From Burkholderia paludis (GTDB taxonomy: Bacteria > Pseudomonadota > Gammaproteobacteria > Burkholderiales > Burkholderiaceae), in assembly GCF_000732615.1 (NCBI RefSeq), contig NZ_JPGL01000008.1, positions 124,001 through 188,000 of the forward strand: 64,000 nt of DNA. The letters are read 5' to 3'. Positions 1-9,641 of the stretch are shown piece after piece. A model generated the notes under the pieces. It ran no database searches, was not told where the DNA came from, and saw nothing but the letters and a program-made list of their open reading frames with translations. Position 1 is the first letter of the stretch, and the number at the start of each line of letters is the position of its first letter. The translations under genes were made by a program, and so were the position numbers.

Positions 1-3000
1 GTACAGCACCTGCAGCGACAGGCGCTTGCCCGGCGTCACGACCAGCGTCAGCGGGTAGTTGTTCGGATCGGCGACCTGGAATTCGCCGATCCGCAGGCCG
101 GGCAGCCCGTCGGCCAGCGCTTCCTCGACCGGATAGTTCTGGAAGATGAGCAGGCTTTCGAAGAGCGGCACGCCGGGCGGCAGGCCCGCGAATTTCTGGA
201 TGTCGGCCAGCGGATAGTGCGCATATTCCTCCTGCCGGGCGAGCTCGATCTGCAACTGCGCGAGCCACGCGGACGTGGGGCGCGCGTCGATGCGAACCCG
301 CACCGGCAGCGTGTTGATGAACAGCCCGACCATCTCGTCCGACGCCGGCAGCGAGGCCGGGCGACCGGAAACGATCGTGCCGAACACGACGTCGGCTTCG
401 CCGCTGTAGCGGCCCAGCAGCTGGGCCCACGCACCCTGCACGAGCGTGTTGAGGGTGAGGCCACGGGTTTGCGCGAAGGCGACGAGCCGTTGCGTGTCGC
501 TTTCGGAGAGCCGCAGCGGCACCTCGACATAGGCGCCCGGCGCGGCCGTGCCGTCGAGTTCCGGGCGTCCCAGCACGAGCGGCGTCGTCGCCGGGAAATC
601 CGCCAGCTTCGTCTTCCAGAAGCGTTCCGCCGCGGCTGCGTCCTGGCGCGCCAGCCAGCGCACGTACTCGGCGAAGGCCGGCGGCGCGTCCTGCCGCGGC
701 GCACCGTCGGCCGGCAGCGCCTGATAGGCGGCGGCCACTTCGCCCAGCAGACGGGCGGAGCTCCACCCGTCGAGCAGGATGTGGTGATGGCTCCAGTGGA
801 AGCACCATGCGTGATCGCCCAGGCGGAACAGCGCGACGCGCATCAGCGGCGCCCGGGTGAAGTCGAAGCCGCGTGCCCGGTCCTGCGCGTCGTAGGTCTG
901 CCGACGCCGTTCGGCCTCCGCGGCGTCCGCCGCACGCAGATCTTCCTCGTGCCACGGCAAGTCGATATGGCGATGCACGACCTGCACGGGGCTGTCGAGG
1001 TCTTCCCAGTGAAACGACGTTCGCAAGATGTCGTGCCGCTGCGCCACGGCATCCCACGCGCGGCGGAACCGTTCGACGTCTAGCGCGCCGTCGATACGGA
1101 AATTCAGGCTGCTGAAGTACGCATCCGACGCGGGTTCGTACAGCCCGTGGAACAACATGCCCTGCTGGGTCGGCGTCAGCGCGTAGACGTCGGCGATCCC
1201 GTCCGGCATGACCGAGGCCGGCGCCTGCGCCGGGCCGGTCGCGGGCCGGGTCGATGCGGACGGGACGGCAGGGGCGGCGACCAGGGATTCGAGCGCCGCG
1301 AGATACGCTTGCGCGACGCGCCGGATGGTGGCGGCGTCGTGGCAGGCCCGGCTGAATTCCCACGCAACGTGCAGGCGGTCGCCGCTCACGTAGGCGTTGA
1401 TGTCGAGCAGGTGTTCGCGCCGCTGGTTCGGATGGCGGCCGTCCCCGCTCGGCTCCGTCGCCGGTTTCCAGTCGCGCGCGGCGGCGAACAGCTGGTCGGT
1501 CTGGCCCAGGTAGTTGAACAGCAGTTGCGGCCGCGGCGCCGGACCGTCGAGCCGGTCTTGCAGCAGGCCATGGCTGATGCCCGCGTTCGGCACGGCGCGC
1601 AGTTGCGTCTTGACCGACGCAACCAGGCGAGCCGGATCGTGCGGGCCCGGATCGACCGTCAGCGCGACCGGGAACACGGACGTAAACCAGCCCACCGTGC
1701 GCGAGATGTCGAGGTCGTCGAACAGTTCTTCGCGCCCGTGCGCCTCGAGATCCAGCAGGACGTCGGCGCATCCGCTCCAGTCGCTGACGGCACGCGCGAG
1801 CGCGGCAAGCAGCAGGTCGTTGATCTGCGCGTCGTAGGCCCGGGGCGCGGCGCCCAGCAAGGCCGTCGTCGCGGCTTCGCCCAGTTCGACCACGATCGTT
1901 TCGGCGGACGACACGGTATTGGCGTCGGCCGGCGCGGCGCGATCGAGCGGCAGGCCGGGCAGGTCGGCGCGCGCCAGGGCCCGCCAATGGACGAGATCGG
2001 CGTCGGCGGCGCCCGAGCCGGCCCAGCGCGAGATCGCCCGGGTCCAGGCGGTCCACGTCGCGCTGCCGCCCGCGAATTCGGGCGCCTTGCCGTTGCGCAG
2101 GCGGGTATAGGCGTCGTACAGGGTTTCGAGCAGCGCGCCCCACGACACGCCGTCGACGACCAGATGATGCGCAACCAGCAGCAGACGAAGCGAACGGCCT
2201 TCGTCGAGCCGGAACAGGTCCGCTCGCACGACGGGGCCGTCCGACAGGTTCAGGCTCGCATGCGACTGCGCGACGTGCTGCGCGAGCCGCTCGCGCGGAA
2301 GGTCGAACACGCCGACGGACACCTCCGGATCGTCGACGACCGCCTGGATCCAGCCGGACTCGCCCGCGCGAAAGCGCAGTCGCAGCGCATCGTGCCATTT
2401 GACCGTGTGCCGCAACGCCTGGCGCAGCAAGGCCGGATCGAAATCCGCCGGCACGTCGAGCAGGACCGCCTGGTTGTACTGGTCCGCATCGTTCCGATGC
2501 TGCGCGAAGAAACGCGTCTGGATCGGCGTCAGCGGCAGCGGGCCGGACGATGCGACGAACTCCGCCGCGCCGACCGTGCCGCGCGTCGCCACGGCGGCGA
2601 GCTCGGCAACCGTCGGATGCTGGAAGATCAGCCGGGTGGTGAGCTTCAGGCCCGCCCTGGCGGCCAGCGACACGATGCGCATGCTGAGAATCGAGTCGCC
2701 GCCCAGCGCGAACAGGTTGTCGTGGATGCCGGGCGCCGGAATGCCCAGCGCTTCTCCCCAGATGCGGCACAGCAGCGTCTCGGTGGGCGTGCGGGGCGGT
2801 GCCGGTGCGTGTGCCGCCGCCGACAGCCGCGACCGGTCGAGCGGCGGCAGCGCCTTGCGGTCGATCTTGCCGTTGCCGCTCAGCGGCAGCGCCTCGAGCA
2901 CCACGTAGATGGCGGGCACCATGTAATCCGGCAACGTGGCGGACAACGCGGCGGCGATCGCGGCATCGCTCAGCGACGCGCCGTCGCGGAACGCGACATA

Positions 3001-5730
3001 TGCGCATAGCGCGGCGCGGCCGGCGTCGTCGCGATAGTCGAGTGCGGCCGCCTGGCGGATTTCCGGAATGGCGGCCAGCGCGTTGTCGATCTCCCCGAGC
3101 TCGATGCGGTAGCCGCGGATCTTCAGCTGGTGGTCCTTGCGGCCGTGGAGCGCGATCGTTCCGTCGGGGAGATAGCAGCCGATGTCGCGGGTGCGGTACA
3201 TGCGGACACCGCGCTGCGGAATGAACGGATCCTCGACGAAAGCCTCCCGCGTTGCGGCTTCGTTGTTCAGGTAGCCTCGGCCGACGGCGATGCCGGACAC
3301 GCACAGTTCGCCGGGAATCCCGATCGGGCACAGGTTCATCTGCGGGTCGACGACGTAGAGGCGTACGTTGCGGATCGGCTTGCCCACCGGGACGTAAGGC
3401 GTGGCGGGCGCGCACGTCATGCGGTGCTGCGCGACGTCGTCGGAGGCTTCCGCCGGGCCGTAGGCGTTCACCAGCGCGATGTCCGGGAACACGTCGAACC
3501 ACTGTTTCACCAGGGCCGGGCTGACCATCTCGCCGGTGACGAGCAGGTGCCGCAGGTGCCGCATCAGCGCCGGCCGTTCCGACGCGCGGTCGAGCACGGC
3601 GGACAGATAGGACGGCACCAGTTCGAGGATGCTGACCCGGGTGGCGTCCAGGGTCGCGATGAAGGCCGCCGGGTCGCGAATGCATTCGTCGTCGACGATC
3701 ACGGTCTTGCCGCCGGCGAGCGGCGCCGTGAAAAATTGCCAGACCGAGATGTCGAAGCAATGCGGCGCGGTTTGCGCGATCACCGACGAAGCCGAAATCG
3801 AAAATTCGTCGATCTCGGCGAGCATGTGATTCAGCATGCCGGCGTGCTCGACCATCGCCCCTTTCGGCTTTCCGGTGGAACCGGACGTGTAGATCACGTA
3901 GGCGAGGCTGTCGGGCGACACGGGGCGGCCCGGGTTGGTGTCGTCGTCGATCCCGGTGGCGTCGTCGAGCGACACGACCGGCGCGAGCGAGGCCAGCTCG
4001 GCCGGCAACAGGCCGTCGCAGGTCAGCACGAGGGCGGCGCCGGAATCCTCGAGAATGGTGCGGATGCGCGCCGCCGGATAGTTGGGGTCGATCGGAATAT
4101 AGGCGGCGCCGCACTTCCAGACGGCGAGGATCGCCTCCATCAGGCGGGCCGACCGGTGCATGCAGATCGCGACCAGCGCGTCCGGCCCCAGCTCGGCGGC
4201 GGCCAGCAGGCGGTGCGCGAGTCGGTTGGCGCGGGCGTTCAGTTCACCGATGCTCAGGACGCTGTCGCGGTACTCGACCGCCGCCCGCCCGGGGTGCGCG
4301 GCGGCGGCCTGTTCCAGACGATGCACCACGGTGAGCGCGGCGTCGAACGGCACGGCGGTGTCGTTGAAGGTGTCCAGCAGTAGCCGGCGTTCGGCCTCGG
4401 GCAGGATCGGCAGGCGTCCGAGCAGCCGGTTCGGATCGGCCGCGAAGGCATCGAGCGTCGCGGCCACGTGGCCCAGCATGCGCTGCATCGTGTCTTCATC
4501 GAAGCGCCGCGGATCGAACGACAGTTCCATCTTCCAGTCGTCGCGTGCCGTCACCACGAATTCGAGCGGGATGTCGGCGCGGTTGTAGAGTTGCACCTCG
4601 TCGACCGCCAGCCCGTGCGCGCCGTGCGTCAGCGACGCGTCCAGCGGGTAATTCATGAACGTGATGTTGCTCTCGAACAGCGGCGTCGTCAGCGGCACTT
4701 CGCTGCAGCGCTGAATGTCGGGCAACGGGGTGTGCTCGAACGGCGCGCGGGCGGCCACGCGCGCCTGGATCATCTTCAGCCACGGCACCAGCGGCTGCCT
4801 GGGGTCGACCCGCACCCGCACCGGCACCGTATTGATGAACAGGCCGAGCATGGATTCGATCCCCGGCAGGTTGGCGCCCCGTCCGGACACGACGGCGCCG
4901 AACACCACGTCGGTCTCCCCGCTGTAACGCGACAGCACGAGCGCCCAGGCCGCTTGCGCGAGGGTATTGAGGGTGACGTGATGGCGGGCCGCAAATTGCC
5001 GCAGGCGCGCGCTCAGGTCGGCCGACAGGTCGGCCTGCACTTGCGCGAGGCCTTCGCCGAAGCGCTCGCCCGCGTCCGCGCGCGCGGCCGTGGGCAGCGG
5101 GGTCGGCGAGTGAAAACCTTCGAGATAGCGCGCCCAGTATTGCTGCGCGGCTTGCGGCTCGCGCTGCTGCAGCCACTGGATATAGTCGCGATAGGGGCGC
5201 ACCGCGGGGAGCGCCGGCGGCACGCCCTGCGTGAGCGCGCGATAGGCCTCGAAGATCTCCTCGATCACGAGCGACAGGCACCAGCCGTCGGCCAGGATGT
5301 GATGGTGGCTCCAGCTGAACAGGTACGCGTGCTCGGCGATGCGCACCAGGCGGCAGCGCACGAGCGGCGCACGATCGAGCGCGAAGCCTTCGGCCAGGTC
5401 GCTGTCGAGATGCGCGCGCCACCGCGCGCGCTGTTCGTGGTCCGGCAGATCGCGCCAGTCGTCCTGCACCCACGGCAGCGTGGCGTGCGCATGCACGACC
5501 TGCATGGGCTTGTCGAATTCCTCCCAATGGAACGACGTGCGCATCACCGGGTGCCGATCGATCAGCTGCTGCCAGGCGGCCTGGAACAGCGCGGGATCGA
5601 GGCTGCCGGTGATCCGGCAACCGAGCTGGTTGAAGCTGCTGCTCGCGCCGGGCGAGTGCACGGCATGAAAGAGCATCGCCTCCTGCATCGGGGAGAGCTC
5701 GTAGATATCGGCGATGGCGGGGGAGGTCAC
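1..5730 (-). CDS. NRPS, C-A(Dab)-T-E-C..., partial (C-terminus beyond window)
   Basis: This non-ribosomal peptide synthetase is read from a GTG at 5730 whose bases overlap the stop of the upstream NRPS (GTGA). AAGGA lies seven bases before the start. The frame stays open for 1910 codons to the window edge. Domains by approximate residue are C (1-430, HHHILADG), A (430-950), carrier protein (955-1030), epimerase (1055-1510, HHLVVDGVSW) and a second C (from 1515, HHHILLDGW). Residues read from the A domain give the specificity code D-I-W-E-L-T-A-D-D, which I recall as a 2,4-diaminobutyrate code. This fits the diaminobutyrate aminotransferase at 33.7-35.1 kb. The trailing C domain follows an epimerase, so it should accept a D-configured donor. 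By collinearity this protein adds Dab and hands it to the next residue. In the occidiofungin peptide Dab5 follows beta-hydroxytyrosine4. The domain assignment is secure; the substrate is inferred. Confidence 0.93.
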   Translation of the reverse strand, partial: MTSPAIADIYELSPMQEAMLFHAVHSPGASSSFNQLGCRITGSLDPALFQAAWQQLIDRHPVMRTSFHWEEFDKPMQVVHAHATLPWVQDDWRDLPDHEQRARWRAHLDSDLAEGFALDRAPLVRCRLVRIAEHAYLFSWSHHHILADGWCLSLVIEEIFEAYRALTQGVPPALPAVRPYRDYIQWLQQREPQAAQQYWARYLEGFHSPTPLPTAARADAGERFGEGLAQVQADLSADLSARLRQFAARHHVTLNTLAQAAWALVLSRYSGETDVVFGAVVSGRGANLPGIESMLGLFINTVPVRVRVDPRQPLVPWLKMIQARVAARAPFEHTPLPDIQRCSEVPLTTPLFESNITFMNYPLDASLTHGAHGLAVDEVQLYNRADIPLEFVVTARDDWKMELSFDPRRFDEDTMQRMLGHVAATLDAFAADPNRLLGRLPILPEAERRLLLDTFNDTAVPFDAALTVVHRLEQAAAAHPGRAAVEYRDSVLSIGELNARANRLAHRLLAAAELGPDALVAICMHRSARLMEAILAVWKCGAAYIPIDPNYPAARIRTILEDSGAALVLTCDGLLPAELASLAPVVSLDDATGIDDDTNPGRPVSPDSLAYVIYTSGSTGKPKGAMVEHAGMLNHMLAEIDEFSISASSVIAQTAPHCFDISVWQFFTAPLAGGKTVIVDDECIRDPAAFIATLDATRVSILELVPSYLSAVLDRASERPALMRHLRHLLVTGEMVSPALVKQWFDVFPDIALVNAYGPAEASDDVAQHRMTCAPATPYVPVGKPIRNVRLYVVDPQMNLCPIGIPGELCVSGIAVGRGYLNNEAATREAFVEDPFIPQRGVRMYRTRDIGCYLPDGTIALHGRKDHQLKIRGYRIELGEIDNALAAIPEIRQAAALDYRDDAGRAALCAYVAFRDGASLSDAAIAAALSATLPDYMVPAIYVVLEALPLSGNGKIDRKALPPLDRSRLSAAAHAPAPPRTPTETLLCRIWGEALGIPAPGIHDNLFALGGDSILSMRIVSLAARAGLKLTTRLIFQHPTVAELAAVATRGTVGAAEFVASSGPLPLTPIQTRFFAQHRNDADQYNQAVLLDVPADFDPALLRQALRHTVKWHDALRLRFRAGESGWIQAVVDDPEVSVGVFDLPRERLAQHVAQSHASLNLSDGPVVRADLFRLDEGRSLRLLLVAHHLVVDGVSWGALLETLYDAYTRLRNGKAPEFAGGSATWTAWTRAISRWAGSGAADADLVHWRALARADLPGLPLDRAAPADANTVSSAETIVVELGEAATTALLGAAPRAYDAQINDLLLAALARAVSDWSGCADVLLDLEAHGREELFDDLDISRTVGWFTSVFPVALTVDPGPHDPARLVASVKTQLRAVPNAGISHGLLQDRLDGPAPRPQLLFNYLGQTDQLFAAARDWKPATEPSGDGRHPNQRREHLLDINAYVSGDRLHVAWEFSRACHDAATIRRVAQAYLAALESLVAAPAVPSASTRPATGPAQAPASVMPDGIADVYALTPTQQGMLFHGLYEPASDAYFSSLNFRIDGALDVERFRRAWDAVAQRHDILRTSFHWEDLDSPVQVVHRHIDLPWHEEDLRAADAAEAERRRQTYDAQDRARGFDFTRAPLMRVALFRLGDHAWCFHWSHHHILLDGWSSARLLGEVAAAYQALPADGAPRQDAPPAFAEYVRWLARQDAAAAERFWKTKLADFPATTPLVLGRPELDGTAAPGAYVEVPLRLSESDTQRLVAFAQTRGLTLNTLVQGAWAQLLGRYSGEADVVFGTIVSGRPASLPASDEMVGLFINTLPVRVRIDARPTSAWLAQLQIELARQEEYAHYPLADIQKFAGLPPGVPLFESLLIFQNYPVEEALADGLPGLRIGEFQVADPNNYPLTLVVTPGKRLSLQVLY

Positions 5731-8700
5731 GATTTGATCCTTGATACGAGTGCGTCCAACGCTTCCTGACTGATGCGGGCGGCCGGAAAGTCCGACGGGC
5801 TCAGCCCGCGCGGGCCGTCACCGCTGGCCTCGACGATCGACAGCAGACGGCTGCGGTAGCACTGCGTGAGCTGCTCGATGACGCCGGGCGGGCAGGCCTC
5901 GCGGTTGTAACGCCAGGTCAGGCGCAGACGCCCGTCGAACACCATCCCGTCGATCTCGAACAGATGGCCGCGACGTGCGCGCGGGCTGTGCTCGGGACTC
6001 TGGAAGTCGAGCACCGGTTTCCAGCCCGTGTCGTCGGCCAGCACGCGATCGATCTGGCCGAGGTAGTTGAAGCGCACCGGCGCCGGCGGCCGCCGTTCCA
6101 GTGCCGCCGCGATGCCGGCGTCGTTGCCGAGGTAGCGGGCGACGCCGTAGCCGATCCCGCGCATCGGCACCGCGCGCAGCTGCTCCTTGACGTGGCGCAA
6201 CGCATCCACCGCCACGGTGGCGTTGCCGGCATTCAGGTACACCGGGTAGTGCGTGGTGAACCAGCCGATCGTGCGCGACGTATCGACGCCGTCGAAGAGG
6301 TCCTCGCGACCGTGGCCTTCGAGCTCGACGGCCAGCGTGGCGTTGCCGGTCCAGTCGCCGAACGCGAGCAGCAGGGCCGTCAGCAGGACTTCGTTGATCT
6401 GGGTGTTGAACGTGCGCGGCACGTCCTGCAACAGCGCGAGCGTCTGCCCGGCGTCGAAATCGATGACCGTCGTGCCGGCTTCGCCGACGGTGCCGACCGG
6501 CATGTCGTCGAAGCACGCAGGCTCGTCGGCGCTGGCCTGGAGCCAGTAGTCCAGCCCGTCGGGCGCGCTCGCACCGAGTTCGGACAGGCGCGTCGACCAG
6601 TCGCGCCACGCCGTCGTCCTGGCCGGCAACCGTACCGCTTCGCCCGCTTCGCGCTGGCGACACGCGGCGTACAGGTCTTCGAACAGGATGCGCCACGACA
6701 CGCCGTCGATCACCAGATGGTGCGCGACCACGAGCAGGCGCTGCGGCGCGTCGGGACCGAACTGGAACAGGTGCGCGCGCAGCAGCGGCGGCGCCGACAA
6801 CGTGAAGCTTGCCTGCATGTCGCCGGCGGTCGCGAGCATGGCCGCCTGCCGTGCGGCGGGCGCCGCGTCCGCCAGCGACGTGACGCCGAGCGGAATCGCC
6901 AGCGGCGGCGCCGCATGCGATTGCCGCCATGCGCCGGCGACGCGCTCGAAACCCAGCCGCAGCGCGTCGTGATGGGTCGCGACCGCCGCCAGCGCGTGCT
7001 CGAGCACGTCCGGCCGCAGCGATGCGGGCACCTCGATCATGGTCGACTGGTTGTAGTGGTGCGGATCCGCCACGTCCTGCGCGAAGAACCACGACTGGAT
7101 CGGTGTCAGCGGGGCGGGGCCGACCACGGGTTCCTGCGGAATCCGGAGCGACGGCGCCTCCACCGCAACCTGGGCAAGCGCGGCAATGGTCGGATGCGCG
7201 AAAAACTGGTCGGCGGTGAATTTGAGGCCGACCTGCTGGGCCAGCGACATCACCTGGATGAGCAGGATCGAGTCGCCGCCGAGTTCGAAGAAATTGTCGT
7301 GCACGCCGATCGGCTCGCGGCCCAGCACCTCGGACCAGATCTTGCCCAGGCGCGCTTCGACGTCATTGGCCGGTGCGACGTACGCGGCGGCGCTCGGCAC
7401 GGGCGCCAGCTCCAGCGCGGCGAGCGCCTTGCGGTCGGGCTTGCCGTTCGGTGTCAGCGGCAGGCGTTCGAGCGTCACGATCGAGGCCGGCACCATGAAC
7501 TCGGGCAGGCGTTCCTTCAGATGTTCCCGCAGGCCGGCGACGCTGGCCGTCGCCGTGGCGACGCAGGCCACCAGCTGCTTGTGCTGCGGCGTATCCTCGC
7601 GCACGTACACGATCGCGTCGGTCACGCCGGCGTGCTGCCGGAGCGCCGCTTCGATTTCGCCCATCTCGATGCGATAGCCGCGAATCTTCACTTGCGTGTC
7701 GCGGCGCCCGGTGACTTCCAGGTTGCCGTCCGGCAGCCAGACGCCGAGGTCGCCGGTGCGATAGAGGCGCTCGCCCGCTTCGAACGGGTGGTCGACGAAC
7801 GCGGCGGCGCTCAGGTCGTCGCGGCCGACATAGCCGCGCGCCAGCGCGATGCCGGACACGCAGATCTCGCCGGTACACCCGTCGGGGGCCAGCTCCCCGT
7901 GCTCGTCGAGCAGGTACAGGTGCGTGTTGTGGATCGGGCGGCCGACCGGCAGACGGGCGCCGTAGGCGATCGCCGGGTCGACCACGTAGTCCGCGATGCA
8001 CACGGTGGCCTCGGTCGGGCCGTACGAGTTGTGGCACACGCGGGTCCGGGCCAGTTCGCGCAGGTCCGCCACGCGCGCGTTGTCGCCCGCGCTGATGACC
8101 CGCTTCACGGCGCCGAGCGCGTTCCAGTCGAGCGATGCGAGATAGGCCGGCGTCGCGTTGACGGTGGTGACACCCTGCTGCGCGAGGTAGTCGACGAAAC
8201 GCGGCACGTCCCGGATCACGGCGGTCTTCGCCAGCACCAGGCGCGCCCCCGCGAGCAGCGTGACGAAAATCTCCATGATCGAGCCGTCGAAGCCCGGGGA
8301 GTAGAACTGGACGAACCGGTCGTCGGCATCGAAGCCGAAGGCGTTCACATGGGACTGCGCCATGTTCACGAGCCCTGCATGTTCGAGCACGACCCCCTTG
8401 GGGACGCCCGTGGAGCCGGACGTGTAGATGATGTACGCCGCGTCGCCCGGCGCGACCTCGACCTGCGCCGACGCCGGTGCGGGTTCCAGCGTGTCGAGCT
8501 GAAAGTCGAGCGCGAACATCGGAATCGCCCAGAAATCGGCGAGCAACGGCAGGTATTCCGAGTTCGTCAGCAGCGCCTTGACCTTCGCGTCCTCGATCAT
8601 GAAGCGCAGCCGCTCGCGCGGAAACTCCGGGTCGAGCGGCAGGTATGCCGCACCCGCCTTGAGCGCGCCGAGCATGCCGACGATCCAGCGCTCGGACCGG

Positions 8701-9641
8701 TCGGCGACCACCCCCACCACGTCGCCGCGCTCGATCGCGTATTCCGCGAGCAGGAAGCCCGCCAGCCGGGACGCGTGGTCGTCCAGCTGCGCATAGGTCA
8801 GCGATGCATCGGCGCTCACCACCGCGATGCTGTCCGGCGTGGCCGCGACCCGTTGCGCGAACTGCGCGAGGAACGTGCCATCCACCGCAACGGGCGCCGC
8901 ATGCGCAAGCAGGCGCGCACGTTCCTCGTCATCGAGCAGCGAGACCGTGTCGAGCGGGGCGTCCAGCGCGCCGAAGCCGGCCACGACGTTGCGCAGGTGG
9001 CGCGCGAGATGCTGCAGATAATGCAGCGTGAAGACCGTCGGCCGGCCCGTCAGGACGATCTCGTAGCACCCCCGATGCCGGATCTCGATCGACAGGTCGT
9101 AGTCCCCCGCCGTCCACGCTTCGTGCAGGCCGTCGAAGCGCACGCCGACGTTGGTCGCGGGCCGTTCGCCGCGCAGTTTGTGCGCGAGGGCCGCGATCGG
9201 AAAATCCTGATACGAATAGCTGCGCTGCACGCTGTCGCGCACCTGGTTCAGGTACGCGCGAACCGTGGGGCCGGGCTGGGCGGCGTCGAGCAGCGGGACG
9301 GAATCGGCGGAACCGTTCGCGGCTTCGGCGATCAGGCGCGGCGTATCCACGAACAGGCTGGCCGCGCCGTCGTAGCGCCCGAGCACCCGGAACAGCGCCG
9401 CCAGCAGCACGACGAACGCGCCCAGCTCGTTGCCGGCGGCCAGCTTCGCCAGGGTTTGCGCCGCGTCGCCGTCGAGCGCGAAGGTCAACGCCGGCGCGGG
9501 GCCGACGGGCAACGCATACGCCTGCCATGCCTGCTGAAGACGGAAGTCTTCGTCGATGCGACCGAGCGCCTCGTTCCAGAACGCCAGGTGCTCCTGGTAT
9601 TGCCCGCTGGTCGACAGCGCGTTGAGATTCAGTTCTGACAA
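5727..9641 (-). CDS. NRPS, (half-C)-A-T-E, probable aromatic/tyrosine module
   Basis: A 1304-residue NRPS. The start chosen is TTG at 9641, 13 bases inside the end of the upstream hydroxylase gene, with GGAG eight bases before it; no better start is visible. Residues 1-235 resemble only the second half of a condensation domain and carry no HHxxxDG motif. They are followed by A (about 245-745, YTSGSTGVPKG), carrier protein (760-830, LGGDSI) and epimerase (845-1290, HHLVIDGVSWRIL). The full C domain needed for this module is the last domain of the megasynthase two genes upstream. The specificity residues read as D-G-M-N-I-A-S-V-C, which matches no code I can name; the A-x-V-C tail occurs in some aromatic codes. 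Position between Ser and Dab and adjacency to a CmlA-type hydroxylase suggest tyrosine, later beta-hydroxytyrosine. The tyrosine assignment is an inference. Confidence 0.9.
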   Translation of the reverse strand: MSELNLNALSTSGQYQEHLAFWNEALGRIDEDFRLQQAWQAYALPVGPAPALTFALDGDAAQTLAKLAAGNELGAFVVLLAALFRVLGRYDGAASLFVDTPRLIAEAANGSADSVPLLDAAQPGPTVRAYLNQVRDSVQRSYSYQDFPIAALAHKLRGERPATNVGVRFDGLHEAWTAGDYDLSIEIRHRGCYEIVLTGRPTVFTLHYLQHLARHLRNVVAGFGALDAPLDTVSLLDDEERARLLAHAAPVAVDGTFLAQFAQRVAATPDSIAVVSADASLTYAQLDDHASRLAGFLLAEYAIERGDVVGVVADRSERWIVGMLGALKAGAAYLPLDPEFPRERLRFMIEDAKVKALLTNSEYLPLLADFWAIPMFALDFQLDTLEPAPASAQVEVAPGDAAYIIYTSGSTGVPKGVVLEHAGLVNMAQSHVNAFGFDADDRFVQFYSPGFDGSIMEIFVTLLAGARLVLAKTAVIRDVPRFVDYLAQQGVTTVNATPAYLASLDWNALGAVKRVISAGDNARVADLRELARTRVCHNSYGPTEATVCIADYVVDPAIAYGARLPVGRPIHNTHLYLLDEHGELAPDGCTGEICVSGIALARGYVGRDDLSAAAFVDHPFEAGERLYRTGDLGVWLPDGNLEVTGRRDTQVKIRGYRIEMGEIEAALRQHAGVTDAIVYVREDTPQHKQLVACVATATASVAGLREHLKERLPEFMVPASIVTLERLPLTPNGKPDRKALAALELAPVPSAAAYVAPANDVEARLGKIWSEVLGREPIGVHDNFFELGGDSILLIQVMSLAQQVGLKFTADQFFAHPTIAALAQVAVEAPSLRIPQEPVVGPAPLTPIQSWFFAQDVADPHHYNQSTMIEVPASLRPDVLEHALAAVATHHDALRLGFERVAGAWRQSHAAPPLAIPLGVTSLADAAPAARQAAMLATAGDMQASFTLSAPPLLRAHLFQFGPDAPQRLLVVAHHLVIDGVSWRILFEDLYAACRQREAGEAVRLPARTTAWRDWSTRLSELGASAPDGLDYWLQASADEPACFDDMPVGTVGEAGTTVIDFDAGQTLALLQDVPRTFNTQINEVLLTALLLAFGDWTGNATLAVELEGHGREDLFDGVDTSRTIGWFTTHYPVYLNAGNATVAVDALRHVKEQLRAVPMRGIGYGVARYLGNDAGIAAALERRPPAPVRFNYLGQIDRVLADDTGWKPVLDFQSPEHSPRARRGHLFEIDGMVFDGRLRLTWRYNREACPPGVIEQLTQCYRSRLLSIVEASGDGPRGLSPSDFPAARISQEALDALVSRIKS

